The notes under the pieces: model-generated
Told to the model about the DNA's origin: nothing
The model's input: the letters and a program-made list of their open reading frames with translations, nothing else
Databases searched by the model: none
Translations under genes and position numbers: made by a program
NCBI RefSeq assembly: GCF_004799495.1
Contig: NZ_SSMY01000013.1
Span: 1-41,498 of the forward strand
Reading direction: 5' to 3'
Source of the DNA: Sphingomonas sp.
GTDB lineage: Bacteria > Pseudomonadota > Alphaproteobacteria > Sphingomonadales > Sphingomonadaceae
Length of the DNA: 41,498 nt
In this document: positions 9,801-17,699 of the stretch, piece after piece
Layout of the letters: each line of letters begins with the position of its first letter
How positions within the stretch are numbered: the first letter of the stretch is position 1

Positions 9801-12480
9801 TGGCGCGACGGATGGATCGGCGATCAATAATTTCGCCGGCGCGCAGGTCATCGCAACCTTGCACAGTATCGAAAACCTGACCGGGTCGCAGTATGCTGAC
9901 GTCCTGACCGGTGATGCGGGCAACAATGCCATCGAAGGTGGCCTCGGTGACGACACGCTCGTCGGCGGCGGCGGCATCGATACGTTGGTGTTCAGCGGCT
10001 CGACCGCGGTGACCGTCAACCTGGCCACCACGACGGCGCAGGCCACGGGGTGGGGCAACGACACCATCTCCGGCTTCACCAACGTGCGCACCGGTTCGGG
10101 CGCGGACAACGTGACCGGCGACGGCAACGACAACACGTTCTTCGACGGCGGCGGCAACGACACCTACAACGGTGCCGGCGGCAACGACACGGTCGACTAT
10201 AGCAACATCGCGACCGCGGTGACGGTCAACCTGAATACTGCAACGCAGACCGTCAGCACCAGCAACATCGACACGCTGACCAGCATCGAAAATGTGGTCG
10301 GCTCGCTGACGGCGAACAACACGTTCACCGGCAATGCCGTGGCCAACGTCTTCACCGGCGGCGCCGGGATCGACACGATCCAGGGCAACAACGGCAACGA
10401 CACGATCTACGGCGGCGCCGGGAACGACATCCTGCTGGGCGGCACGAGCGCTGCGCTGGACGATGGCAGCTCCGACACGATCTATGGCGGCGCTGGCAGC
10501 GACTATATCGCCGGCGGCATGGGCAACGACTTCCTCTACGGGGGCGACGGCGACGACGTGCTCGTCGGCGGCGTCGGCAACACGTCGAAGCAATATTATT
10601 CGGGCATCGACGCGGGCATGGACACCTATGACGGCGGCGACGGCAGCGACACGGCGATCATGGTCTACGACACGACCGTCGTGCCGGTCGGGCAGACTGC
10701 CGGTATCGCGTTCGATCTCCGCAGCCTCGCCGGGAACAGCGCGATCACCTACGGCGGCGTCAACGTCGGCTCGCTGACCAGCATCGAAACCGTGATCTTC
10801 CGCGGCACCACCGCCAACGATACGGTCGGCGGCACGGGCAACGCCGATAACCTGTTCGGCGGCGCCGGCGACGACGTGCTCGACGGCTGGTACGGCAACG
10901 ACCTGCTCGAAGGGGGTGCGGGCAACGACACGCTGATCGGTGGCGAAGGCGTCGATACCGCGAGCTACTCGACCGCGACCGCCGGGGTGAACGTCGATCT
11001 GCGGATCGACGGCATCGCCCAGGATACCGGCGGCGCCGGCATCGATACGCTGAGCGGCATCGAATATCTGACCGGCTCGGCCTATGGCGACACGTTGCGC
11101 GGCACAGACGACTTCAACCTGATCGTCGACAGCGGCGTCGGCGCCGGCGCCACCGCGCTCAGCCAGACCGACTCGCTGTTTGCCTACGGCGGCAACGACA
11201 CCATGTTCGTAACGCGCGCCGCCGGTACCGTGGCGACCAACATCAACATGGATGGTGGCGACGGCGACGACGTGATCGAGCTGCGGTCGGGCACGCTGAC
11301 CGGCTATACGGCGGCGACGCAGACCTTCGGTCTGATCGGCCAGACCTATGAGCCGCTGGGCGCGACGTCGGCCGATCGCAACCTTGATGTCGTGAATGTC
11401 ACCGGCGGCAACGGCAACGATCGCATCATCCTGACCGGCGTCGCCAGCGCCACGGTCGATGCCGGGGCCGGCAACGACACCGTCAGCATCAGCATGCGCG
11501 GGGCGACCACCGTCAACAACTACAACATCACGCTCGGCGCGGGTGCCGACATCATCCAGCTCGGCGTGGGCGCGACGGCAGCGACGTCGACCGACGTGGC
11601 GGCCACCGCCCGCACCAACGTGGTGACCGACTTCCAGGTCGGCGACGCGGGGGACAAGTTCGAGATGACGAGCTTCCTGAACCTCGGACTGACCGGCTAC
11701 ACGGCGAACAGCAACCCGTTTGCCGACGGGCATATACGGCTGGTCCAGTCGGGCACCGACATGCTGCTGCAAACCGACCGCGACGGTGCCGGCGCGACCA
11801 ACGGCTTCGTGACCATCTTCACGCTGAGCAACACCTACACCGGCGGGTTCACGGCGTATAACTTCGACGGCTTCATGGGCAATTTGACGCTGACGGGTAT
11901 CGGCGCCGCCAATGAGAAGATCATCGGGGCGACCGGCAACGACACGCTGAGCGGGATGGACGGCAACGACACGCTGGTCGGGAACGACGGCGACGACGTG
12001 CTCGACGGCGGCAACGGCGCCGACCTGCTGCGCGGCGGTAACGGCAACGACACGCTCAAGGGCGGCGCGGGCAACGACACGCTGTCGGGCGGCGCCGGTG
12101 TCGACAAGTTCGTGTTCGACCATGGCACCAACCAGGACACGGTCACCGACTTCATCTCGGGCACCGATAAGCTCGACCTGTCGGCGTTCGGCTTTGCCGA
12201 CTTCGCGGCGGTTCAGTCGGCGACGCACGACGACGTCAACGGCAATGCCGTGATCGACCTGGGCAGCGGCGACACCGTGACCTTGACCGGCGTGCATTCG
12301 GCCCAGCTACAATCGGGCGATGTCATCATTGCGGCCGGTCCCGCCCAGGTGGAGTCGAAGGGCGTGGATGCTTTGCAAAGTCTGCTGGGGAACGACCATA
12401 TGATGGCCGGTGTCGGGGCGACTCATTTCCTCGACCATATCGGGCTGAGCGTAGTGCCGGCGTACGAGTACATGCTCTGA
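6895..12480 (+). CDS. Serralysin-like (M10) RTX metalloprotease, 1861 residues
   Basis: The ATG follows AGGGGGGA closely. The zinc motif HEIGHTMGLKH begins at His294 (ligands H294, H298, H304; general base E295) and the Met-turn SLMTY has Met341. This is the peptidase M10B/serralysin signature (HExxHxxGxxH). RTX nonapeptide blocks start after about residue 415. They are interrupted at about 640-760 by a pre-peptidase C-terminal-like beta domain (YYRVDASAGSTAIFDIDG, SAGTYYLRVG), then continue to about 1740. The end repeats the C-terminal secretion domain of the upstream RTX protein (DKFVFDHGTNQD, DKLDLSAFGFADF) and finishes AYEYML. It is predicted to be secreted by a type I exporter and activated by calcium outside the cell. 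At 1861 residues it is far longer than classical serralysins of about 480. No protease inhibitor or exporter gene is adjacent. Confidence 0.93.
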   Translation: MSTYNLGAGASLDDMVSGLLNQMADTRASTAVKEVAASSVTGADLNGLTALHTGSGLADLPPIAPTVGTSTGVAVPEAATGGVAAANGSDSDSNLDFGPLGAGIDIPTQVGVTDDDDVIGGKGYMGGGSDPTGANPSTGNIGVLLNLGTNPDGTHFFTGNRNIDATLIGSKWGTTDLTYSFPTSGSNYNGNNYDPNGVSLYHVDLGPQQQAAARAAFAQLSALTGLTFTEITDTDTVHADIRISQTADQDDVSAYGNFASDTKGMAGDIWFSRNNQPYYDLAYKGTWGYATMMHEIGHTMGLKHGHQDYTNSDLSGYLGTFPRYGTQSLTPDRDGQAWSLMTYTPAPFTNSNFAGEKINQPQTYMQYDVAALQYLYGANYNTHSEDTTYTFSQTTGEEFINGVGQGAPAGNKIFMTIWDGGGNDTIDASNYTTGVTIDLRPGEFSTFDQNQLANNLAYQNLTNLAPGNIAMSLLYNNDTRSLIENAKGGVGNDIFIGNTANNTFDGGAGSDTVLFTNPTGVTVVLNNTAADVVVNHDGETDTLRSIENIGGTAGNDTIVGNTQNNTLTGGSGGADSLSGGDGDDRLIGGTFSVVNNAIITKAQATANTSVGTAIDPQALNAYTLLSDPNTTNSTTTPHATINATSAGGGLEYYRVDASAGSTAIFDIDGSSIDTWIELVDSTGTTILAQNDDSITDPGSNTGNSYLTYTFASAGTYYLRVGRWTQNSDTVAQPLAAGTTYTLNMSLSTATVNATPLSASNTSSATLKGGNGNDYLQGTLGDDILNGGAGNDTASFVTAFSNTATGVTVDLHTQGVAQNTGAAGNDTLIGIENLVGSQYNDTLTGDANNNVIEGGLGNDTLVGGGGVDTASYAGAAAGVTVNLGGQGFAQNTGSAGTDTLTGFTNLLGSAYNDTLTGDDNANTLSGGDGNDTLLIGTTAGGGADLLDGGNGSDTASFAAYSSGGVIATLNGATDGSAINNFAGAQVIATLHSIENLTGSQYADVLTGDAGNNAIEGGLGDDTLVGGGGIDTLVFSGSTAVTVNLATTTAQATGWGNDTISGFTNVRTGSGADNVTGDGNDNTFFDGGGNDTYNGAGGNDTVDYSNIATAVTVNLNTATQTVSTSNIDTLTSIENVVGSLTANNTFTGNAVANVFTGGAGIDTIQGNNGNDTIYGGAGNDILLGGTSAALDDGSSDTIYGGAGSDYIAGGMGNDFLYGGDGDDVLVGGVGNTSKQYYSGIDAGMDTYDGGDGSDTAIMVYDTTVVPVGQTAGIAFDLRSLAGNSAITYGGVNVGSLTSIETVIFRGTTANDTVGGTGNADNLFGGAGDDVLDGWYGNDLLEGGAGNDTLIGGEGVDTASYSTATAGVNVDLRIDGIAQDTGGAGIDTLSGIEYLTGSAYGDTLRGTDDFNLIVDSGVGAGATALSQTDSLFAYGGNDTMFVTRAAGTVATNINMDGGDGDDVIELRSGTLTGYTAATQTFGLIGQTYEPLGATSADRNLDVVNVTGGNGNDRIILTGVASATVDAGAGNDTVSISMRGATTVNNYNITLGAGADIIQLGVGATAATSTDVAATARTNVVTDFQVGDAGDKFEMTSFLNLGLTGYTANSNPFADGHIRLVQSGTDMLLQTDRDGAGATNGFVTIFTLSNTYTGGFTAYNFDGFMGNLTLTGIGAANEKIIGATGNDTLSGMDGNDTLVGNDGDDVLDGGNGADLLRGGNGNDTLKGGAGNDTLSGGAGVDKFVFDHGTNQDTVTDFISGTDKLDLSAFGFADFAAVQSATHDDVNGNAVIDLGSGDTVTLTGVHSAQLQSGDVIIAAGPAQVESKGVDALQSLLGNDHMMAGVGATHFLDHIGLSVVPAYEYML

Positions 12481-12581
12481 CGGCTCGATGAAGCCGGCTA
12501 TTCGATCGAGCGGCGTGCGCTAGGTTCGCACGTCGCTCGATTGGATGGCGCCATTTGTCGGTTGGCGCACGCTTCACGATG

Positions 12582-12611
12582 GCCGCTTCGGACCTTGATG
12601 GCCGGAGCGGC
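12582..12611. other. Stem-loop between protease and cyclase genes
   Basis: GCCGCTTCGG (12582-12591) pairs with CCGGAGCGGC (12602-12611) with one G-T type mismatch and a 10-base loop. There is no T run, so it is not a standard terminator. It could separate the RTX gene from the cyclase gene or influence the cyclase leader. The rest of 12481-12683 shows only a shorter inverted repeat (GCTCGAT/ATCGAGC near 12483-12511). Confidence 0.35.
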
Positions 12612-12683
12612 ATCGTTGCGTGCCGACCTTTCGCTGTTTCGCCGATTGCCAAGCGTCGGTGACTTCGCCACGGTCGCGTCCCG

Positions 12684-14525
12684 ATGAGGGGCACCGCCCG
12701 CCTTGCCCGAGCATTGCGGCCAGGCCATCGCTGGTTGTTGCTGGCGATGGCGTTCATGGCGCTGGCCTGCGTCGATTTCCTGGCGCTCGATACCGGACGG
12801 ATCGCCGATCGTGCCGGTGATGTCCTGCTGAAGGTGAACGCGCGTCAGCGGCCGGTGTCCGACCGCGTCGTGATCGTCGATATCGACCAGCGCTCGCTCG
12901 AGGCGATGAACGACCAGGCGGGTAGCTGGCCGTGGCCACGATCGGTGCACGGCGAGCTGATCGACGCGATCGCCGTGCAGCACCCGCGCGCGATCGTGTT
13001 CGACTTGCTGTTCAACGAGCTCGACGTCTACCGCCCCGAGGACGACCGCGCGCTTGCGGACGCGGTCGCGCGGCATCCCGAAACATGGCTGGCGATGACG
13101 CTCAACCAGGACGGCCAGGGCGCGTGGATCAGTAAGATGCCGCCCGCGGTCGGCGCGATTCCGCTCAAACGGCCGCCGGTCGACGCGCGCGTGCCGCTGA
13201 TGCTGCCGCTCGCGATTTTGTCGCGGCCCGAAGCGATGCGCGGCGGGTTGATAAACTTCACCCCCGACGGCGATGGTGTCGGGCGGCGCTACCCGCTCTA
13301 TCTCGACCGCAACGGCTGGCGCTTCCCGTCGATGGCGGCGCGCGTCGCCGGGCGGTCGCCGCCGGGCCAATCGTCGATCCTGCTCAACTGGCGCGAAGGA
13401 TGGCGGCACGTTTCCTACGCCGACATCTATCTCGACGCGCTGCGCCAGCATCCGATTCGCCCGCGCGACGAGTTCAAGGACAAGATCGTGCTGATCGGCA
13501 CGTCGGCGCCGGGGCTGATGGACCTGCGCGTGACGCCGCTCGGCAGCACCTATCCGGGTGTCGAAATCCTAGCGACGGCGATCGACAATCTCGCCGCCGG
13601 CGATTGGCTGCGCGAGGTGCCGCGCCCGTGGATGCTGCCGCTGGCGCTCGCAATCCTCGCCGGTCTGGGCATCGGGTTCGCGCGCAACGTCAGTGCCAAC
13701 CGGCTCGGCTATGCGATGCTCGGCCTGACCGCGATCGGCATCGCGGTCGGCTGGCTGGAACTGCGCTCGGGCTGGTTCGTGCCGCTCTACGCGCCGCTCG
13801 CGTTCGGCTGGGTGTTCTACCTCACTGCCAGCGCCATCGCCTATTTCGGCGAGCGCCGGGCGCGGCTGCGCACCGCCATCCTGTTCCGCCGCTTTCTCGA
13901 CACGCGGATGGTCAACCGCCTGATCGAACGCGGCCAGGTCGATTACCGCAACGAAGCCGAACTGCGCGAGATCAGCGTATTGTTCTCCGACATTCGCGGC
14001 TTCACCTCGCTGTCGGAGGAATCGCCACCCGAAGCGGTCGTCGCGATGCTCAACGTCTACTTCTCGAAACAGGTCGACCTGATCTTCGCGCACGGCGGCA
14101 CGCTCGACAAGTTCATGGGCGACGGCATCATGGCGTTCTGGGGGGCACCGGTCGCGAACCCGACCAGCGCACGCGACGCGGTGAGTGCCGCGCTGGCGAT
14201 GGCCGATTCGCTCAGCGATTTGCGCGACGAACTGGGCGATCTGGGCAAGGACCTGGCGATCGGGATCGGCGTGCACACGGGCAACGCCGTGGTCGGCTTC
14301 ATCGGCTCGAACGACCGGCTCGATTACACCGCGATCGGCGACACCGTGAACCTCGCCAGCCGGGTGGAAGGGCTGACCAAGGGTGTCGCGCGCATCCTGG
14401 TGACCGAGGCGACGCGCGAGGCGGCGGGCGACGCCTTCGTGTGGCGCGACTGCGGGCTGCATCAGGTGCGCGGGCGTGACCATCAGGTTCGCCTGTTCGA
14501 GCCGCTTGCGCCCAACGCGGCATAG
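12684..14525 (+). CDS. CHASE2-domain class III adenylate cyclase
   Basis: The product is 613 residues. One N-terminal membrane helix (about 18-36) leads into an extracytoplasmic CHASE2 sensor domain (about 40-290, with VVIVDIDQRSLE and the PWPRSVHGELIDAI region). Three closely spaced membrane helices follow (about 315-395), then a cytoplasmic cyclase domain (about 425-600). Metal-binding aspartates lie in FSDIRGF (D436) and KFMGDG (D480). The lysine in KFMGDG and the YTAIGDTVNLASR motif are typical of ATP-specific rather than GTP-specific enzymes. It should make cAMP in response to an unknown periplasmic signal. The start codon lacks a clear ribosome binding site. SH3 and M48 envelope genes follow. 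Confidence 0.9.
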   Translation: MRGTARLARALRPGHRWLLLAMAFMALACVDFLALDTGRIADRAGDVLLKVNARQRPVSDRVVIVDIDQRSLEAMNDQAGSWPWPRSVHGELIDAIAVQHPRAIVFDLLFNELDVYRPEDDRALADAVARHPETWLAMTLNQDGQGAWISKMPPAVGAIPLKRPPVDARVPLMLPLAILSRPEAMRGGLINFTPDGDGVGRRYPLYLDRNGWRFPSMAARVAGRSPPGQSSILLNWREGWRHVSYADIYLDALRQHPIRPRDEFKDKIVLIGTSAPGLMDLRVTPLGSTYPGVEILATAIDNLAAGDWLREVPRPWMLPLALAILAGLGIGFARNVSANRLGYAMLGLTAIGIAVGWLELRSGWFVPLYAPLAFGWVFYLTASAIAYFGERRARLRTAILFRRFLDTRMVNRLIERGQVDYRNEAELREISVLFSDIRGFTSLSEESPPEAVVAMLNVYFSKQVDLIFAHGGTLDKFMGDGIMAFWGAPVANPTSARDAVSAALAMADSLSDLRDELGDLGKDLAIGIGVHTGNAVVGFIGSNDRLDYTAIGDTVNLASRVEGLTKGVARILVTEATREAAGDAFVWRDCGLHQVRGRDHQVRLFEPLAPNAA

Positions 14526-14644
14526 CCCGAGGCCGCGACGCTTTTCGCCAATCCCGAACGCGCTGAAGTGTTTACGCCATACCGGTCCGCCGTGTAGGAT
14601 GGCGGTGTCGGGAGGGATCCCGGCGCGAGAGGGCGAACCGGCGC

Positions 14645-15148
14645 ATGCGCTTGAAATGGACGCTTCCGCTCCTGATGCTCGTGACGCGGCCGGCGACGGC
14701 GGCCCCCCCCGAAAGCGCGCTGGTGATCCGCGCGGGCGACCTGATGGCGCAACCGTTCATCGATGCCGCGAAGGTCGCACCGGTGACCGCGAACCAGCCG
14801 GTCGTCATCCTCCAGCGGCGCGGCGGCTGGGTCAACGTTCAGGTCGGCGGCAAGACCGGCTGGCTGCGCGCGCTCAACCTGCGGCTAGCGCCCGGCACGT
14901 CGGGATCGCTCAGCCGCTCGGCGGCCAACCTTCGCACCGGCAGCTCGGGTCAAACGGTCACCACCGGGGTGAAGGGACTCGACGAAGAGCAGATTCGCAA
15001 CGCGTCGGTGGATCCCGTGCAGCTTGCGAAGCTCGCCACGCTCGCGGTGCCCGAAAGCACGGCACGCGGCACGGCGGCGCGCAAGAAGCTGGTCGAGAGC
15101 AAGGTCGACTATCTCAAGCCGGGCAAGAGCAAGGGTAAGGACAAATGA
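14645..15148 (+). CDS. Exported bacterial SH3-domain protein
   Basis: The product is 167 residues. A signal peptide (MRLKWTLPLLMLVTRPATAA) is followed by an SH3-like domain at about 30-85, with QPVVILQRRGGWVNVQVGGKTGWLRALNL. The C-terminus is low-complexity and Lys/Gly rich. Such domains bind peptidoglycan or peptides in the periplasm. The stop overlaps the start of the M48 protease gene (ATGA), so the two are translationally coupled and may act together. An adaptor role for the protease is inference. Confidence 0.82.
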   Translation: MRLKWTLPLLMLVTRPATAAPPESALVIRAGDLMAQPFIDAAKVAPVTANQPVVILQRRGGWVNVQVGGKTGWLRALNLRLAPGTSGSLSRSAANLRTGSSGQTVTTGVKGLDEEQIRNASVDPVQLAKLATLAVPESTARGTAARKKLVESKVDYLKPGKSKGKDK

Positions 15149-16074
15149 GCCCCGCCCCTCGCTTCATCCGGCGCTTCGTGGCCGTCACGGCCGGCACCGC
15201 CGTCATGCTGGCGCCCGTGCCCGTCGCCGGTCAGTCGGTCGATATCGGCAATATCCTCGGCAAGGCGCGCTCGCTCAAGAAGGTCGGCGACAGCTTCCGG
15301 CGCATCGGACAGCCCGAGGAAATCCGCATCGGCAGCGATCTTGCGGGCATGATCCTCGGCGCTGCACCGCTGATCGACGACCCCGCCGAGCAACGGTACG
15401 TCAACGATCTCGGGATGTGGCTGGCGCTGCACAGCGAACGGCCCGAACTGCCATGGAAGTTCGGCATCATCGAAAGTCCGGATTTCAACGCGCTGTCGAT
15501 GCCCGGCGGCTATGTGCTGATCACGCGCGGGCTGTTCGACCGGATGCGCAGCGAATCCGAGCTGGCCGGCGTGCTCGCGCACGAAATCGCGCATGTGGTG
15601 AAGCGGCATCACATCGAAGCGCTGCAAGAGGCACTGCGTGGCCAGGGCGCCAGCGACATGCAGAAATATTTCAGCATCGGCGGCAGTGGCCTCGGCGGCA
15701 CGTTCGCCTCGGCGCTGCTATCGGCGGGAAAGACGCTCTACACGCGTGGCCTCAACAAGGATGCCGAGTTCGAGGCCGACCGGATGGGCGTGGTGATCGC
15801 CGCGCGGTCGGGCTATTCGCCCTATGGGTTGATCGGCGTCCTCCAGACCCTCAGCGGCGCCCCCGCCACGCGCGAATATGCGCTCGAGCTCAAGACCCAC
15901 CCGTCACCGCTCGACCGCATCGAGCGGCTCGATGCTGCGATGGGGACTCGGTTCGACGCGATGACCGGCCTGGCCGACGACGAGCCGTCGTTCCAGGCGC
16001 TGTTCGCCGCGCCGCCACCGCCGGCCGCCACGGCGCCGCAGCCGGCGAAGCGCCCGCATCGCAAGCGGCGATAG
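15145..16074 (+). CDS. Periplasmic M48-family zinc metalloprotease
   Basis: The product is 309 residues. The signal peptide ends around VPVAGQS (residue ~31). The zinc motif HEIAH has His146, Glu147 and His150, and the third ligand is in EFEAD (residues 208-212), as in the M48/BepA-LoiP group. No TPR domain or membrane span follows, unlike BepA and HtpX respectively. The C-terminus is a Pro/Ala-rich tail ending in basic residues. The family degrades misfolded envelope proteins. The gene overlaps the upstream SH3 gene by four bases. Confidence 0.9.
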   Translation: MSPAPRFIRRFVAVTAGTAVMLAPVPVAGQSVDIGNILGKARSLKKVGDSFRRIGQPEEIRIGSDLAGMILGAAPLIDDPAEQRYVNDLGMWLALHSERPELPWKFGIIESPDFNALSMPGGYVLITRGLFDRMRSESELAGVLAHEIAHVVKRHHIEALQEALRGQGASDMQKYFSIGGSGLGGTFASALLSAGKTLYTRGLNKDAEFEADRMGVVIAARSGYSPYGLIGVLQTLSGAPATREYALELKTHPSPLDRIERLDAAMGTRFDAMTGLADDEPSFQALFAAPPPPAATAPQPAKRPHRKRR

Positions 16075-16091
16075 CGGTTATTCTCGTCACG

Positions 16092-16613
16092 TCAGGCGCC
16101 AAGCGATTCGAGATCGGCGGGGCGGTTCACGTTGATCGGAACGGGCAGGTCGAGCGAGTCGGCGTCGATGTGCCTTGCCCAGGCGCGCATCGCTCGATCC
16201 TCGCTGCCGGCAAGATAATCGTCGAGCAAATGGCTCAGACGTGCCGGCCAGAGGCCGATGACGGGGCACGACTCCACGAAGGCGGGGCCGTCGGCCGCGA
16301 CGAGCGTTTCGAACACCCGCCGATCGATGAACGGCGTATCGCACGGGGCGGTCAGCACGCGGGCAAAGCCTTGCGCGTCGGCGAAGTGCAACGCCGCCGC
16401 CAGACCGCCCAGCGGGCCGAGGCCGGGCGCCGGTCGATCCGATAGCATCAGCGGGCTGCCGTCGTTCCTTCCGCACACCGCCACCCGGTCGACCCAAGGC
16501 TCCAGTGCATCGCGCACATGATCGATCAGCGCGCGGCCCTGCAGCCGCGCCATCGCCTTGTCGCTGCCGAAGCGTCGCGCCGCGCCTCCGGCCAGGATAG
16601 CTCCGAGGATCAT
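16092..16613 (-). CDS. mobA: Molybdenum cofactor guanylyltransferase MobA
   Basis: The product is 173 residues from ATG 16613. It starts MILGAILAGGAARRFGSDKA, the nucleotidyltransferase GGxxRRFGxDKA signature for GTP binding, followed by PLGGLAAAL and PCDTPF. It links GMP to molybdopterin to give the guanine dinucleotide cofactor needed by DMSO reductase-family enzymes. That is the class of the molybdoenzyme encoded divergently at 17700. The start overlaps the fdhD stop by four bases (ATGA), so the two form one operon. Confidence 0.9.
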   Translation of the reverse strand: MILGAILAGGAARRFGSDKAMARLQGRALIDHVRDALEPWVDRVAVCGRNDGSPLMLSDRPAPGLGPLGGLAAALHFADAQGFARVLTAPCDTPFIDRRVFETLVAADGPAFVESCPVIGLWPARLSHLLDDYLAGSEDRAMRAWARHIDADSLDLPVPINVNRPADLESLGA

Positions 16614-17362
16614 GCCGGCACCTTGAGCATGGCGTCGGCACGCACGACCGCGCGTAGCGCCAAGCCCGCTTGTTCTGCCCGGCGAACCGCCAGCGCGGTG
16701 GGGGCGGACACGCAGGCCAGCATCGGGCAAGCCGCCAGGGCGGCTTTTTCGACCAGCTCATACGAACAGCGCGACGACAGCAACGCGAACCCGCCGTCCC
16801 AGCCGGCGCCACTACGCGCCATCGCCCCGATCAGCTTGTCGAACGCGTTGTGCCGGCCGACATCCTCGCGCACCATGACGATATCGCCCGACCGCGTGCA
16901 GCACGCCGCGGCGTGGACGGCGCGCGTCGCCTTGTTGAGCGGCTGGCACGTACCCAGCGCGGACGCGGCGGTGAATACTGCGGCGTCGTCGCCCTGCCAT
17001 TGCGGGACACGCGGCAGCGGCCGCATCGCCTGCTCGAGATTTTCGATCCCGCAGATGCCGCACGACGAGTCCGAGGTGCGATGGCGCGTTCGTGCCACGA
17101 TGCGATCGGCGACGTGATCGGCCAGCGTCAAGCGCAGGATGATGCCGTCGGGGACGTCATGAATGTCTGCGTCGATGAGATCGTCGGCCCGGTCGATCAA
17201 TCTTTCGCTCCGGCAGAAACCATAGCCCAGATCGACCAGGTCGGCGGGCGTCGCCATCAGCACGGCGTACCCGATGCCGTTGAGCTCGATCGCGACCGGG
17301 CATTCTTGCGCGAGGATGCGATCTTCGACCTTCCTGTCGCCCACTGCCGCGATCCGTTCCAC
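16610..17362 (-). CDS. fdhD: Formate dehydrogenase accessory sulfurtransferase FdhD
   Basis: The product is 250 residues from a GTG at 17362. The conserved sulfur-transfer motif SSCGICG has Cys101 and Cys104, matching the CxxC of FdhD that carries sulfur from IscS to the molybdenum cofactor. Other family blocks are ELNGIGYAVLMATP, FTAASALGTCQPLNKATRAVHAA and EDVGRHNAFDKLIG. It lies upstream of mobA in an operon and is divergent from the molybdoenzyme gene it probably serves. The frame stays open upstream to about 17446 but no better start was found. Confidence 0.92.
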   Translation of the reverse strand: MERIAAVGDRKVEDRILAQECPVAIELNGIGYAVLMATPADLVDLGYGFCRSERLIDRADDLIDADIHDVPDGIILRLTLADHVADRIVARTRHRTSDSSCGICGIENLEQAMRPLPRVPQWQGDDAAVFTAASALGTCQPLNKATRAVHAAACCTRSGDIVMVREDVGRHNAFDKLIGAMARSGAGWDGGFALLSSRCSYELVEKAALAACPMLACVSAPTALAVRRAEQAGLALRAVVRADAMLKVPA

Positions 17363-17699
17363 CGCAATGGCGCACGTCGCGCGGTCGGGCGCGCCGCCAA
17401 TCAGGGCTCGAGCCTCTGGGACATTTGCCCGTGCATGTCGGCCTCAACGTGTGCACCGCGACGGAGTTGCCATCAACCCGATTGAGCAGGCCATAGCGTA
17501 AGCGTCGCGCCGATCGTGGGCTCGGCCGACGCACCGACAAAAATACGCCGCGATAAGTGAACATGCGCTGCTCTCCCTGCGTTGGCGCAGTGGCGTCGGG
17601 TCGTTAGGCTAGCTGGGCTTAACCCAGGTGAATGCTGGCCGGCCCTTTGGGGCAATAACATTGTCCGACTCCGCGGTGTCCGACCGAAAGGTATGCTCG
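17363..17699. other. Divergent promoter region between fdhD and the molybdoenzyme gene
   Basis: This 337-base stretch should hold both promoters. It contains a short palindrome CTGGG-N5-CCCAG at 17613-17627. No EcfG-type element or ModE-like site was seen. A well-placed ribosome binding site before an ATG near 17564 (minus strand) could start a short leader frame running into fdhD in another frame, but its product resembles nothing known. Confidence 0.5.

Noticed and set aside
6892..12297. Two very long antisense frames (889 and 856 codons) opposite the protease
   Set aside because: Same artefact of biased codons in RTX repeats; the plus frame has a zinc site, ribosome binding site and secretion domain.
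17157..17564. 135-codon minus-strand frame with a good ribosome binding site near 17576
   Set aside because: It overlaps fdhD in another frame and turns Arg-rich, a shadow pattern. Only the first ~45 codons are outside fdhD and resemble nothing known; a leader peptide remains possible.
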